A stretch of DNA of 64,000 nucleotides from Hippea sp. KM1. GTDB lineage: Bacteria; Campylobacterota_A; Desulfurellia; Desulfurellales; Hippeaceae. The notes under the pieces are model-generated. The model did not search any database, was not told the DNA's origin, and worked only from the letters and a program-made list of their open reading frames with translations. Within the stretch, counting starts at the first letter, position 1. Each line of letters starts with the position of its first letter. This document shows, piece after piece, positions 52,056 through 63,054 of this stretch. The position numbers and the translations under genes are program-made. The stretch is taken from positions 1,214,001 through 1,278,000 of the forward strand of contig NZ_JAFP01000001.1 of the NCBI RefSeq assembly GCF_000526195.1. The letters are read 5' to 3'.

Positions 52056-53426
52056 ATGAAAGCCACCGCATTAAAAAAGATAAAAGACATATTCAAAGAC
52101 AGATGCCTAACAGATAAGCTAAGCAGGGTTCAATACTCATACGATGCCACACAAAAGATGTATCTGCCCGATGTGGTGGTTTTGGCAGAAAACACCTATG
52201 AAGTGTCCAAGCTAATGAAAATAGCCAACAAACACAAAATCCCCGTCGTTCCTCGGGGGTGGGGCAGCGGATTTACCGGCGGGGCATTAAATGTTAAAGG
52301 CGGCATATGCCTATCCCTTGAGAAAATGGACAGGGTGATTGAGCTTGACCTTGATAACATGATGGTCTGGGTCGAGGCCGGCATGGTAAACTACGATCTG
52401 CAGGAGTATGTAAAACCATACGGTTTGTTCTTCCCGCCCGACCCATCGAGCTGGAAGTTTTCAACCATCGGTGGCAATATAGCCGAAAACGCCGGCGGCC
52501 CAAGGGCTGTGAAATATGGCGTAATGAAGGATTGGGTCAAGGGCTTGGAGATTGTCTTAGCAGACGGAACCGTAATGCAAACCGGCTCCAAAAACATCAA
52601 GGATGTGGCAGGCTATGATTTAACCAGCCTACTTGTGGGCAGCGAAGGGACATTAGCCATAATAACCAAAGCCCTTCTTAGGCTTTATCCTTTGCCTGAG
52701 ACCAAAAAAACAATGCAGCTTGCATTCGACGATATGAAAAAGGCCGCAGCAATGGTCAATAGGATCCTCCTAAGCGGCGTAATTCCCGTAGCCGTGGAGT
52801 TTGTCGATAGGGACGCAATAAAAACCGTTAAAGAGGCGCTCAATGTTGACCTGCCCAGGGCGGATGCGATCTTGATAATAGAGGTGGATGGAAGCAAAAG
52901 CGAGGTCGAGCAGCAGACAGAAAAAATAAAGGCGCTATCTGAAAAAGAACCCTCCGTTGTGTCGTTCAAGATTGCAAAAACAAAAAAGGAAGAGGATGAA
53001 CTCTGGATAGCAAGGCGCTCCATATCCCCCACCCTAAAGCGCATAGCAGACGGCAAGCTAAACGAGGATATCGTCGTGCCACGCTCAAGGCTGGCCGAGA
53101 TGATAGAAAAGCTCCAACAGATATCCAAAAAATACAACCTACCAATAGTGAACTTCGGCCATGCGGGCGATGGCAATATACATGTGAATATCATGTATCA
53201 TACAGACAGCAAAAGTCAGACAAAAAGGGCCTACAAGGCTATGAACGATGTCTTTGATGCATGCATAAAATTGGGGGGCTCCATTACGGGTGAGCACGGT
53301 GTTGGCATAACAAAACAGGACTTCTTAGAAAAACAGATAGGCAAAGCCCAGGTTGAGCTCCTAAGAAGGATCAAAAAGGCGTTTGACCCGAACAACATAA
53401 TCAATCCGGCTAAAATGAGGCTGTAA
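52056..53426 (+). CDS. glcD: Glycolate/D-lactate dehydrogenase FAD subunit (GlcD type)
   Basis: This 456-residue FAD-linked oxidase has the PP-loop FAD domain PVVPRGWGSGFTGGALNVKGG (about residues 64-84) and STIGGNIAENAGGPRAVKYG. The C-terminal GDGNIHVNIMYH with the active-site His and the GEHGVG end complete it. It oxidises a 2-hydroxy acid such as glycolate or lactate and hands electrons to GlcF. I chose ATG 52056; an in-frame TTG at 52035 precedes the -10 box. It overlaps glcF by one base. Confidence 0.93.
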   Translation: MKATALKKIKDIFKDRCLTDKLSRVQYSYDATQKMYLPDVVVLAENTYEVSKLMKIANKHKIPVVPRGWGSGFTGGALNVKGGICLSLEKMDRVIELDLDNMMVWVEAGMVNYDLQEYVKPYGLFFPPDPSSWKFSTIGGNIAENAGGPRAVKYGVMKDWVKGLEIVLADGTVMQTGSKNIKDVAGYDLTSLLVGSEGTLAIITKALLRLYPLPETKKTMQLAFDDMKKAAAMVNRILLSGVIPVAVEFVDRDAIKTVKEALNVDLPRADAILIIEVDGSKSEVEQQTEKIKALSEKEPSVVSFKIAKTKKEEDELWIARRSISPTLKRIADGKLNEDIVVPRSRLAEMIEKLQQISKKYNLPIVNFGHAGDGNIHVNIMYHTDSKSQTKRAYKAMNDVFDACIKLGGSITGEHGVGITKQDFLEKQIGKAQVELLRRIKKAFDPNNIINPAKMRL

Positions 53427-54670
53427 TGGATAAAAGACTCTTTAAGGAATGGGAATCCTGCGTCAAATGCGGCATCTGCAGAAGCGTTTGCCCCGTATTT
53501 AAAGAGGAAAAATCAGAACCCTATGTGGCAAGGGGGCACATAACCCTTCTAAGCGAACTGATAAAGGGTAATATAGACTTCAGCGAAAAAGAGGCCAAGG
53601 ATTACCTATACAAATGCCTGCTGTGCACCACATGCGTGGAGTCCTGTCCAAACGACTCACACACAGACACCATCGTTGAGATAGCAAGGCATGAGGTCAT
53701 AAAGAAACACGGCCTTCCCACATACAAAAAGATCCTGTCAAAACTCCTAAAAAGCAGGCAGGCAATGGATTTTGCCTTCAAAAGTGCATCAACCCTTTCA
53801 CCGTTCTTTGCAAAGAAGAAAGACAAGCCGAGAGAGGGCATAAAGCTTAGGGTTGAGGTTGCAGGAAAGAACAGGTTGCTGCCGCCCATAGCAAAAAAGA
53901 CATTCTTGGACAAATACGGGGATGACAAAAAATCCAAAATTGCCCTTTTCCCGGGGTGTTTGATAAATTATACCTATACAGAAATAGGCGATGCCTTTGT
54001 AAGTATCCTGAAAAAGTTAAAAATAGACTTCAGTGTCCCAACAAAGCAGCTATGTTGTGGTGCTCCGATTTATTTTGCCGGGAATTTTGAGGATGCCCGC
54101 TATTTAGCCAAAAAAAACATAGAGCTATTTTTGAGCCTAAACGCTGAACATATTGTTGTGCTTGAGCCCACATGTGCAAGCATGATAAAGCTTGATTACC
54201 CAAAGCTGTTTATGTATTTTGAGGATAAAAAGTGGGAAGATAAGGCGCGCAGGGTTGCTGAAAAAATCATAGACCCGATAAAGTTTCTATTCGACCAGAC
54301 CGATGCCTTGAAGCATCTTAAGAAACTCCCAATAAAAACAACCTATCACGACCCATGCCACCTAAAAAGAGCATTAAAGGTTAAAGATGAACCCAGGGAA
54401 TTCTTAAGGGCAATATCTGACTACACAGAGATGAAAGAGGCCGACAGGTGTTGCGGAAACGGCGGCACATTCAGCATAGATTACAGAGAAACCTCTATAA
54501 AGATAGCATCGAGGAAGGTAAAAAACATATTGGATACAAAATCCGAATACCTGGCCACATCGTGCAGCGCCTGTATAATGCAACTTGCAGACATACTGAA
54601 TTTAGAAAACCACAAAGAGGTGAGGGTTGTGCACCTGCTTGAATTAATAGATGAAGCGCTGGAGGTCTAA
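53426..54670 (+). CDS. glcF: Glycolate/lactate dehydrogenase iron-sulfur subunit (GlcF type)
   Basis: This 414-residue protein has two N-terminal 4Fe-4S sites (CVKCGICRSVC and CLLCTTCVESC, about residues 12-75) and two CCG domains (TKQLCCGAPIYF and DRCCGNGGTFSID). That is the structure of GlcF/HdrD-like partners of GlcD. It follows glcD with a one-base overlap and galU by no gap. The physiological 2-hydroxy acid and electron acceptor are not shown by the sequence. Confidence 0.92.
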   Translation: MDKRLFKEWESCVKCGICRSVCPVFKEEKSEPYVARGHITLLSELIKGNIDFSEKEAKDYLYKCLLCTTCVESCPNDSHTDTIVEIARHEVIKKHGLPTYKKILSKLLKSRQAMDFAFKSASTLSPFFAKKKDKPREGIKLRVEVAGKNRLLPPIAKKTFLDKYGDDKKSKIALFPGCLINYTYTEIGDAFVSILKKLKIDFSVPTKQLCCGAPIYFAGNFEDARYLAKKNIELFLSLNAEHIVVLEPTCASMIKLDYPKLFMYFEDKKWEDKARRVAEKIIDPIKFLFDQTDALKHLKKLPIKTTYHDPCHLKRALKVKDEPREFLRAISDYTEMKEADRCCGNGGTFSIDYRETSIKIASRKVKNILDTKSEYLATSCSACIMQLADILNLENHKEVRVVHLLELIDEALEV

Positions 54671-56789
<2,119 letters not shown>

Positions 56790-56790
<1 letters not shown>

Positions 56791-57506
56791 TGGGTTTTGT
56801 TGAGGATAAGAGGTTTTTAGAATTTTCAGCACGGTGTTTATTCTTTGACAGATTTGGGGGCGTAAGCCCCTCCCCTTTTGATTCATTAAATTTTAGTTTT
56901 ACCGTCGGCGATAAGAAAGAAAATGTAAAAAGCAATATAGAGATTGCCCAAAAAACTACAGGTGCAAAAGAGATAGCCTTCATAAATCAGATACACTCAA
57001 AAGATATTGTTAAATTCGACGGCAAAAACCACGATGCAGACGGTATATTCACAGACAAAGTTGGGGTGTTTTTAGCCATAAGGTTTGCAGACTGCCTCCC
57101 CATAGTTTTAATGGACACAAAAAGAAGGGTTGTGATGGCTATACATGCGGGTTGGCGTGGCAGTTATTTAGGTATATCAAGGAATGCGGTCGACATACTC
57201 AAAAGAAAAGGGTCGGATCCAAAAGATATCATCGTCTCCATAGGGCCGCATATCTGTGGGAATTGCTATGAGATCAAAAGCGATGTGGCCTATAGGTTCG
57301 ACAGAAAGTTCATAAAATCGAAGAACGGCAAACTGTATCTGGATCTTTCTTTGGTGAACATCGAACAGTTAACACAATCCGGCATACCCAACAAAAATAT
57401 AGAGGATCTAAATATCTGCACGATGGAAAACGAATCGTTCTTTTCATACAGAAGGGACAAAACAACGGGCAGAAATGCAGGCGGCGTGATGCTTCTGAAT
57501 CGGTAA
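56790..57506 (+). CDS. pgeF: PgeF/YfiH-family polyphenol oxidase-like protein
   Basis: This 238-residue protein has the family's active-site histidine-cysteine set: HSKDIV, RFADCLPIVLMD (Cys) and VVMAIHAGWRGSYLGI (His). Members (YfiH, YlmD, PgeF) act as purine nucleoside phosphorylases/deaminases and have been implicated in peptidoglycan editing. The starting ATG overlaps the serS stop by one base. It is the last gene of glcD-glcF-galU-serS-pgeF. Confidence 0.92.
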
Positions 57507-57533
57507 ATTCTATCCCCTGCGGCATTATTTTTG

Positions 57534-57561
57534 TTGACAATAACTAAGTATGTTATAGAAT
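57534..57561 (+). promoter_or_regulatory. Sigma-70 promoter of the Uma2-MNT-Uma2 block
   Basis: TTGACA (57534-57539), a 16-base spacer and TAGAAT (57556-57561). Transcription would begin near 57568, giving a leader of about 55 bases. Confidence 0.7.
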
Positions 57562-57604
57562 TTAAGTAAGGATGGTTAAAACCGTAAGGAAACTTAAGAA
57601 CCAT
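57562..57604 (+). promoter_or_regulatory. Interleaved complementary segments in the Uma2 leader
   Basis: TTAAGT (57562-57567) is complementary to ACTTAA (57592-57597), and ATGGTT (57572-57577) to AACCAT (57599-57604). The segments are interleaved, so they would form either a pseudoknot or two mutually exclusive hairpins. A 7-base direct repeat GTAAGGA occurs at 57566 and 57584. The RBS AGGAAG follows at 57610. The first segment lies at the predicted transcription start and may not be wholly transcribed. Confidence 0.3.
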
Positions 57605-57622
57605 TTTACAGGAAGCAGATAA

Positions 57623-58210
57623 ATGGAATTAGCAAAGAAGGAAAAGAAGAGATACACATACAGCGATTATATTGGTTGGCCCGATGATGAGAGGTGGGAG
57701 ATCATCGACGGTGTTGCTTACAACATGAGCCCTGCGCCGAAGGTGAAGCATCAAAGAATAAGCTGGAACATAGGAGAAGCCTTTGTTAGGGTAAAAGAGA
57801 AACTCAAAGGGTGTATGCCGTTTAGTGCACCGACAGATGTTGTTTTGGATGAGTTCAATGTTGTTCAGCCTGACATATTCGTTGTTTGTGATAAAAACAA
57901 AATTACAGAAGACAACATCAAAGGCGTGCCGGATTTGGTTATTGAGATCACATCAAGATCAACGGAACTAAAGGATAAAAGGGAGAAGCTGTTTTTGTAT
58001 GAAAGGTTCGGCGTTAAAGAATATATCATTGTTTTTCCCGAGCGTGAGTATGTTGAGCGCTATGTGCTTCAAAATGGAAGATACATGGCTCCTGAGATTT
58101 TTAACTGGGATGAGGCGCTGAGACTAAAGACATTTGATATTGAGATAAATCTGTGGGAGATATTCGAAAAGGAATTGCCCAATGAAGAAGAAAATAAAGA
58201 TGGATCGTGA
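57623..58210 (+). CDS. Uma2-family (DUF820) restriction-endonuclease-like protein, copy 1
   Basis: This 195-residue cytoplasmic protein has the Uma2/DUF820 PD-(D/E)XK fold. WEIIDGVAYNMSPAPKVKHQ starts the core. The probable catalytic residues lie in VVQPDIFVVCD (PD) and PDLVIEITSRSTELKDKREK (E-x-T..K). LYERFGVKEYIIVFPE follows. The family is widespread in cyanobacteria and others and its role is not established; nuclease activity is assumed from the fold. A closely similar copy lies at 58601, so the block is duplicated. It has its own promoter and an AGGAAG site. Confidence 0.88.
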   Translation: MELAKKEKKRYTYSDYIGWPDDERWEIIDGVAYNMSPAPKVKHQRISWNIGEAFVRVKEKLKGCMPFSAPTDVVLDEFNVVQPDIFVVCDKNKITEDNIKGVPDLVIEITSRSTELKDKREKLFLYERFGVKEYIIVFPEREYVERYVLQNGRYMAPEIFNWDEALRLKTFDIEINLWEIFEKELPNEEENKDGS

Positions 58211-58589
58211 TAAAAAGGAAGAGATAATAGGCAGGATAAAAGATTATTTGGACAAAAGAAAAGAGGTGCTGTTTGCGTATATTTTTGGGTCTTTTGTGAG
58301 GAGTGATGAATTTTCCGATATTGATATAGCCTTGTATGTTGATGGTGATTTCTCGCTGAGGTATGAATTTGAGATAGAGGACGACCTTGAGGCTATGTTA
58401 AAAATACCCGTTGATGTTAGGATCATTAACAAAGCCCCCGTGTCGTTTTCATACGGTGTACTAAAAGACGGGCTATTGATCAAAGACAATGACATCAGAA
58501 GCGACTTTCAGGTGATGAAATTTAAGGAATACATGGATTATGTGCATTTAAGGGATACATACATAAGGGATAGGGATGTAGCAAGATAG
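58182..58589 (+). CDS. MNT-type minimal nucleotidyltransferase (MntA-like), without HEPN partner
   Basis: This 135-residue protein has the minimal nucleotidyltransferase motif GSFVRSDEFSDIDIAL (G-S followed by D-x-D, about residues 37-52) and a third Asp in PVDVRI. MntA proteins are usually antitoxins that AMPylate a HEPN RNase toxin (HepT), but no HEPN gene is adjacent here. Instead the gene sits between two Uma2 copies. It overlaps the first Uma2 gene by 29 bases (ATG 58182) or 11 bases (ATG 58200); the second start fits the family better. Confidence 0.88.
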   Translation: MKKKIKMDRDKKEEIIGRIKDYLDKRKEVLFAYIFGSFVRSDEFSDIDIALYVDGDFSLRYEFEIEDDLEAMLKIPVDVRIINKAPVSFSYGVLKDGLLIKDNDIRSDFQVMKFKEYMDYVHLRDTYIRDRDVAR

Positions 58590-58600
58590 GAGGTAATATA

Positions 58601-59206
58601 ATGGCTATAACGGCCAAGAGAATGGATAGAAAATATACATACGAGGACTATAAAAACTGGCCCGATGACGAGAGGTGGGAGATTATCGACGGTGTGGCAT
58701 ATAACATGAGCCCCGCACCCAAAGTGAAGCATCAAAAAATCTCAGGTAATTTGTACTTTGAATTAAAAAAGGCGCTTAGGGATAAAAAATCTCATTGCGA
58801 TCTATTCAGTGCACCGACGGATGTTGTGCTGGATGAGACCAGTGTAGTCCAACCAGATATATTTGTTGTTTGTGATAAAAACAAGATCACAGAAGACAAC
58901 ATCAAAGGCGCACCTGACTTGATTATTGAGATTGTCTCGCCCTCAACGGCATACAAGGATACGAAGATAAAAAAGGATCTGTATGAAAAATTCGGTGTCA
59001 AAGAGTATATCATTGTTTTTCCTGATCTCTTCCTTGTTGAGCGGTATGTTTTAAAGGATGGATCTTACGGCGTGCCTGAACGGTTCAACTGGGATGAGAC
59101 ATTAAAGCTTAATACTTTTGACATTGAGATAAATCTGTGGGAAGTGTTTGAGAGGGAACTGCCGAAAGAGGAAAAATATGAAGATGCAAAAAAGTTAGAG
59201 TATTAA
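58601..59206 (+). CDS. Uma2-family (DUF820) restriction-endonuclease-like protein, copy 2
   Basis: This 201-residue paralogue of the gene at 57623 shares the segments GWPDDERWEIIDGVAYNMSP-like, KITEDNIKG and EINLWEVFE. The active-site pattern is again VVQPDIFVVCD followed by PDLIIEIVSPSTAYKDTKIK. The DNA is also alike along much of the length. It has an excellent AGGAGG site, so it is translated on its own. The similarity points to a local duplication or repeated capture. The large MshQ-like gene begins one base after its stop. Confidence 0.88.
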   Translation: MAITAKRMDRKYTYEDYKNWPDDERWEIIDGVAYNMSPAPKVKHQKISGNLYFELKKALRDKKSHCDLFSAPTDVVLDETSVVQPDIFVVCDKNKITEDNIKGAPDLIIEIVSPSTAYKDTKIKKDLYEKFGVKEYIIVFPDLFLVERYVLKDGSYGVPERFNWDETLKLNTFDIEINLWEVFERELPKEEKYEDAKKLEY

Positions 59207-59207
59207 C

Positions 59208-62200
59208 ATGAGAAAGGGTTTGTTCTTTTTGGTTTTTTTTATCTTGGTTTTTGGGTTTTTTTCAACTATTCAAGCAAAAACTTTGGTGGTTGATAATAGT
59301 TATTTGAGCTATTTACTTGGTTATTATTGTGAGAATGGCGACGAATATTATCATTCTATAAAAAGGGCTTTGGAAAACGCTGATAATGGAGATGTGATTA
59401 AAATTTGTGCTGGAAGTTACAATGAAAGCAACTTAGAAATAAACAAAAATATTACAATTGAAGGTTTGGGAACCTCTCCAGATGATGTGAAAGTTGAATA
59501 TTGGAGTAAAAGTCCTATTTTTTATACAAGCGGATGGAGAAACGGGGTAGTTTTGGAGAATTTTTCTATAAGTCAAGAGAGAAATAATAGAACCGCTTTA
59601 TCTATTGGTGAAGGTACGGGATTTTTGTTGAAAAATTTAAAAATAGTGTCAAAAGGCTACGGTTTAGTAGTAAATTCTCAAATACAAAATAGTACTTTAA
59701 CAAATGTGTATATTAATAGTTCGCAAATTGCTTTGGATGTTGAAAATTCTTACAATGGACTGTATTTAAGTAATTCCACTTTCATTTCAAAAAGAAATGA
59801 TGCCGTTAATATTAATAATATTACAGGAGATTTTAGTGTAAAAGGTTGTGAATTTGAGGCAAAAAGAGGAGATGGAATCTGGATTAAAAATTCTAATTAT
59901 ATCGACATTGAAGACTCTTATATTCATAATACAAAATATGAGGGATTTTATGTGGAAAAAAATCACGAGAAAATCGATATGGTGGGAAATTTAATAGAGA
60001 ACCCCGGAAATTACGGTGTTTACATAAATGATAGTTCTAATCCTGGAAAAATTAAAAACAATATTATAAAGGGTGCATCGGTGGAAGGGCTTTACTTGTT
60101 ATCTCAGAAAAAGTGGAGAGGATATCAAGTAATTAATAACTGTTTTGAGAATGGAAATGGTAAAAACGTTTTTAATAGAGATAGAAATGCTGATTTCAAT
60201 GAAAATTACTATAATGATTGGAGTGGAAGTGGCGCATATGAAATTCCAGATGTTCCTGTTTATGACTATCACCCTTTAAGTTCGTGTCCTTTCAGCAGTA
60301 TTCCAAAACCTATAATTGACTATCATATGGATGAATGTAAATGGGACAATGATAGCTCCACATACGAAATTAAGAATTATGGATCGTTGGAGAGCGATTA
60401 CAATGCCACAGCACTTAACGGTGCAAACACCATTGCCAATGGGGAAATTTGCAGGGGTGGTGATATTGTTAGTTCAAATACAGAAGATAAAGCGTTAAGG
60501 CTTAAAAGTGATTATCTTTTACCTACTAAATATACTTTAAATGTGTGGATTAAATTTCCTTTAAATACTGAAGATCATAAAATTTTTACATATGGATTTT
60601 TTTGGAATAGAACAAATGTAAAATATTTTAATATTGCAGATAGAAAGGGTGGTAATAGAGATTTTATTTATTTTACACAAAATCTTAATAATAATTCGTG
60701 GACTTTAGATGTAGATGATGATAATGAAGGAGATAGTTATAATTTTAATCCTCAAAAATTCAGCGGTTGGCATATGCTTACATTTGTGATCAACAATAGA
60801 GGAACCAAATTTTATTTAGATGGAAAAGAGGAATATACTTTCTCTACACATCCAAATACCGGTTATTTAGGACTTCTATTTAATAGTGATTATGGCGGAA
60901 ATACTGATGAACCAAATGGTCAATCAATTGGGACTGATGTTGATGAATTTGAACTTTACAACACAGCACTTACTGCAAATCAAATTCGGCAAATTTACAA
61001 CAACGAAAATGCGGGTAAAAATTACAATGGCACCACAAGAACCTGCCCCGTCTGCATGGCCATTGACCACTACGAAATCTGGCATTATCCCACAAATTTG
61101 ACATGCCAGCCTGCACCTTTGGAAATTAAAGCTTGCGCAAATGATAATTGTTCTCGGTTATACACAGACAACGTTACACTTACACTTGATTATGATAGTG
61201 AAAGTAAAGAAATAAGCTTTTCTGGCGGTGAGTATAACACAACAATCAGTTACACTCAAGCAGGAACAATAACTCTATCAACATCTAATGAAAGCCCCAC
61301 TCCCTCAAGTCCCACGATTTGTAACATATTCAATTCAAGTTCTACATCATGCGATATAACCTTCAAAGATACAGGTTTCGTTTTCAAGACTCCGACAAAC
61401 TCTGATTATGTGGTAAACAATATTCTATCCTGCTCTGTTAAACCCATTGAGATAGATGCGGTTCAAAAGGACAATGTGACAAACAAATGCACGAATATGT
61501 CTGTATTTAATGGTGATGTAACGCTAAATATGTATGGAAGGTATGTTACTCCTTCAGCAAATCCTTATGGCACAAAGGTAATGATCAATGACGCATCTGT
61601 TGAAACTGTTGATTATAATTCTACAGCAACAGGGACGAGCTTAACACTCCATTTTGACAACGGCACTGCACAATTTAATTTATCTTACCCTGATGCTGGA
61701 AGTATTGAAGTAGGAGCAATTTATGACAAAAATGGACTTAAAGTTAGTGGTGAATCCAATCCGTTTGTTGTAAAACCCGAGAGGTTTGCTTTTGGTAACT
61801 TAAGCAGTCCAGCAGATAATTCCACCTGCTCCACAGACTCTTGCTGGGCAAACATTGGTGTGTTTAAGAAAGCTGGGGAAATATTTAATTTTGATGTAAA
61901 AGCTGTATGTGATAACGGCACTGTCACACCGAATTATTATCCGATAAATCAAAATGGCGACAACTCAACCGTTAACCTGGCTGCTTTTATGGTTGCACCT
62001 GACAACGGAACGGACGTTACAAACAAGCTAAGTAAAACGACAATTGACGCAAGCGAGTTTAATGGAGGTGTGGCTAAAGTTAAAGAGAGCTTCGGTGAGA
62101 TTGGGGTGATAGATTTAAAAGCTGTAGACAACAACTATTTAGGTGCGGGTTCTATCGGTGTTGATAAAAAGGTTGGGCGCTTTATACCACATCACTTTGT

Positions 62201-63035
62201 TATAGACAATATTACAAATGGCACGCTCAAAGAGCAATGTAACACATTCAACTATATTGGTCAGACTACAACTTATGATGCCAAACCATTTTTTTATGTT
62301 ATAGCTGAGAACAAGGACAATCAAACTACTTTAAACTACAAAGGTTATTTCTTCAAACTAAAAGCCTCAGACATTGGAATAACAAAACCCCAGCATGACG
62401 ACAACAAAACGCAGGTCAGCATAGAGATAGAACGGGCAACACCTGATTTTAAAAAAGGAAACGGTGTCGGAACATACACCTTCGGAAATGATAATATTAC
62501 CTATGTAAAAGATAACAATTCAAAAATTGCTCCGTTTTCACCGGAATTTCACTTTAGTATCGACAATGTAACTGATTCGGATAATGTCACATGTCCAGAC
62601 TGTCCAGACAATATTACTGTTACTGGCACTTTGATGAAATATGGAAGATTAAAAATCTTCAACAACTATGGTCCAGGAAATGAAAAACTAATATTGAAGG
62701 TTCAAACTCAATATTGGAATGGTGCCCAATGGGAGTTGAACGGGGATGATGTATGTACGGTCTTGGATAGCAGCGATTTTGTGCTTGATAATTTTACAGG
62801 TAATCTTTCAGATAATGACACTTCTGTTAGCTCTGTAAATGAGATAGATGCAGGAGAAGGTGGCCTGACTCTCTCACCACCCGGTTTAGACAAATACGGC
62901 AGTATAGATGTGGATCTGAGCAACAGCGCCATTTTTTACAACTGGCTTTACGACAACGACACAAAAGGCACGGCATTCTTTGGTATATACCGCGGTAGGG
63001 ATAGGGTTATCGAATGGAAAGAGGTGGCACCATGA
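59208..63035 (+). CDS. MshQ-like surface protein with beta-helix, LamG and DUF6701 regions
   Basis: This 1275-residue protein is exported by a signal peptide (MRKGLFFLVFFILVFGFFSTIQA). The first third has repeats of short hydrophobic strands typical of a right-handed beta-helix (NosD/pectate-lyase type, about 30-370). A LamG-like region follows (about 395-600, with KYTLNVWIKFPLNTEDHK and FSGWHMLTFVINNRG). The rest resembles DUF6701 of MSHA protein MshQ, with the diagnostic IDHYEIWHYPTNLTCQPAPLEIKACANDNCS-type cysteine pattern and a C-terminus GTAFFGIYRGRDRVIEWKE. It is notably rich in Asn and Asp. It is followed by a PilB/MshE-type ATPase, supporting a pilus or surface role. The AT-rich N-terminal half differs from its neighbours, suggesting acquired segments. 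The gene begins one base after Uma2 copy 2, without its own clear RBS. Confidence 0.75.
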   Translation: MRKGLFFLVFFILVFGFFSTIQAKTLVVDNSYLSYLLGYYCENGDEYYHSIKRALENADNGDVIKICAGSYNESNLEINKNITIEGLGTSPDDVKVEYWSKSPIFYTSGWRNGVVLENFSISQERNNRTALSIGEGTGFLLKNLKIVSKGYGLVVNSQIQNSTLTNVYINSSQIALDVENSYNGLYLSNSTFISKRNDAVNINNITGDFSVKGCEFEAKRGDGIWIKNSNYIDIEDSYIHNTKYEGFYVEKNHEKIDMVGNLIENPGNYGVYINDSSNPGKIKNNIIKGASVEGLYLLSQKKWRGYQVINNCFENGNGKNVFNRDRNADFNENYYNDWSGSGAYEIPDVPVYDYHPLSSCPFSSIPKPIIDYHMDECKWDNDSSTYEIKNYGSLESDYNATALNGANTIANGEICRGGDIVSSNTEDKALRLKSDYLLPTKYTLNVWIKFPLNTEDHKIFTYGFFWNRTNVKYFNIADRKGGNRDFIYFTQNLNNNSWTLDVDDDNEGDSYNFNPQKFSGWHMLTFVINNRGTKFYLDGKEEYTFSTHPNTGYLGLLFNSDYGGNTDEPNGQSIGTDVDEFELYNTALTANQIRQIYNNENAGKNYNGTTRTCPVCMAIDHYEIWHYPTNLTCQPAPLEIKACANDNCSRLYTDNVTLTLDYDSESKEISFSGGEYNTTISYTQAGTITLSTSNESPTPSSPTICNIFNSSSTSCDITFKDTGFVFKTPTNSDYVVNNILSCSVKPIEIDAVQKDNVTNKCTNMSVFNGDVTLNMYGRYVTPSANPYGTKVMINDASVETVDYNSTATGTSLTLHFDNGTAQFNLSYPDAGSIEVGAIYDKNGLKVSGESNPFVVKPERFAFGNLSSPADNSTCSTDSCWANIGVFKKAGEIFNFDVKAVCDNGTVTPNYYPINQNGDNSTVNLAAFMVAPDNGTDVTNKLSKTTIDASEFNGGVAKVKESFGEIGVIDLKAVDNNYLGAGSIGVDKKVGRFIPHHFVIDNITNGTLKEQCNTFNYIGQTTTYDAKPFFYVIAENKDNQTTLNYKGYFFKLKASDIGITKPQHDDNKTQVSIEIERATPDFKKGNGVGTYTFGNDNITYVKDNNSKIAPFSPEFHFSIDNVTDSDNVTCPDCPDNITVTGTLMKYGRLKIFNNYGPGNEKLILKVQTQYWNGAQWELNGDDVCTVLDSSDFVLDNFTGNLSDNDTSVSSVNEIDAGEGGLTLSPPGLDKYGSIDVDLSNSAIFYNWLYDNDTKGTAFFGIYRGRDRVIEWKEVAP

Positions 63036-63054
63036 GTAAATTTGAGGTGTGTTT

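Larger units (their letters stand above)
57623..59206. repeat. Diverged duplicate of the Uma2 gene flanking the MNT gene
   Basis: The DNA around 57677-57756 and 58658-58737 matches at most positions by eye, including GAGAGGTGGGAGAT and AACATGAGCCC; the two genes are clearly paralogous but not identical. No insertion-sequence ends or target-site repeats are seen at the edges. Confidence 0.7.

Noticed and set aside
57507-57533. Terminator after pgeF
   Set aside because: No adequate stem with a T-tract could be found before the Uma2 promoter.
59750-60060. Possible repeat array (CRISPR-like) in the AT-rich part of the MshQ-like gene
   Set aside because: The repetition is loose and matches beta-helix coding strands; there are no identical repeats with spacers.
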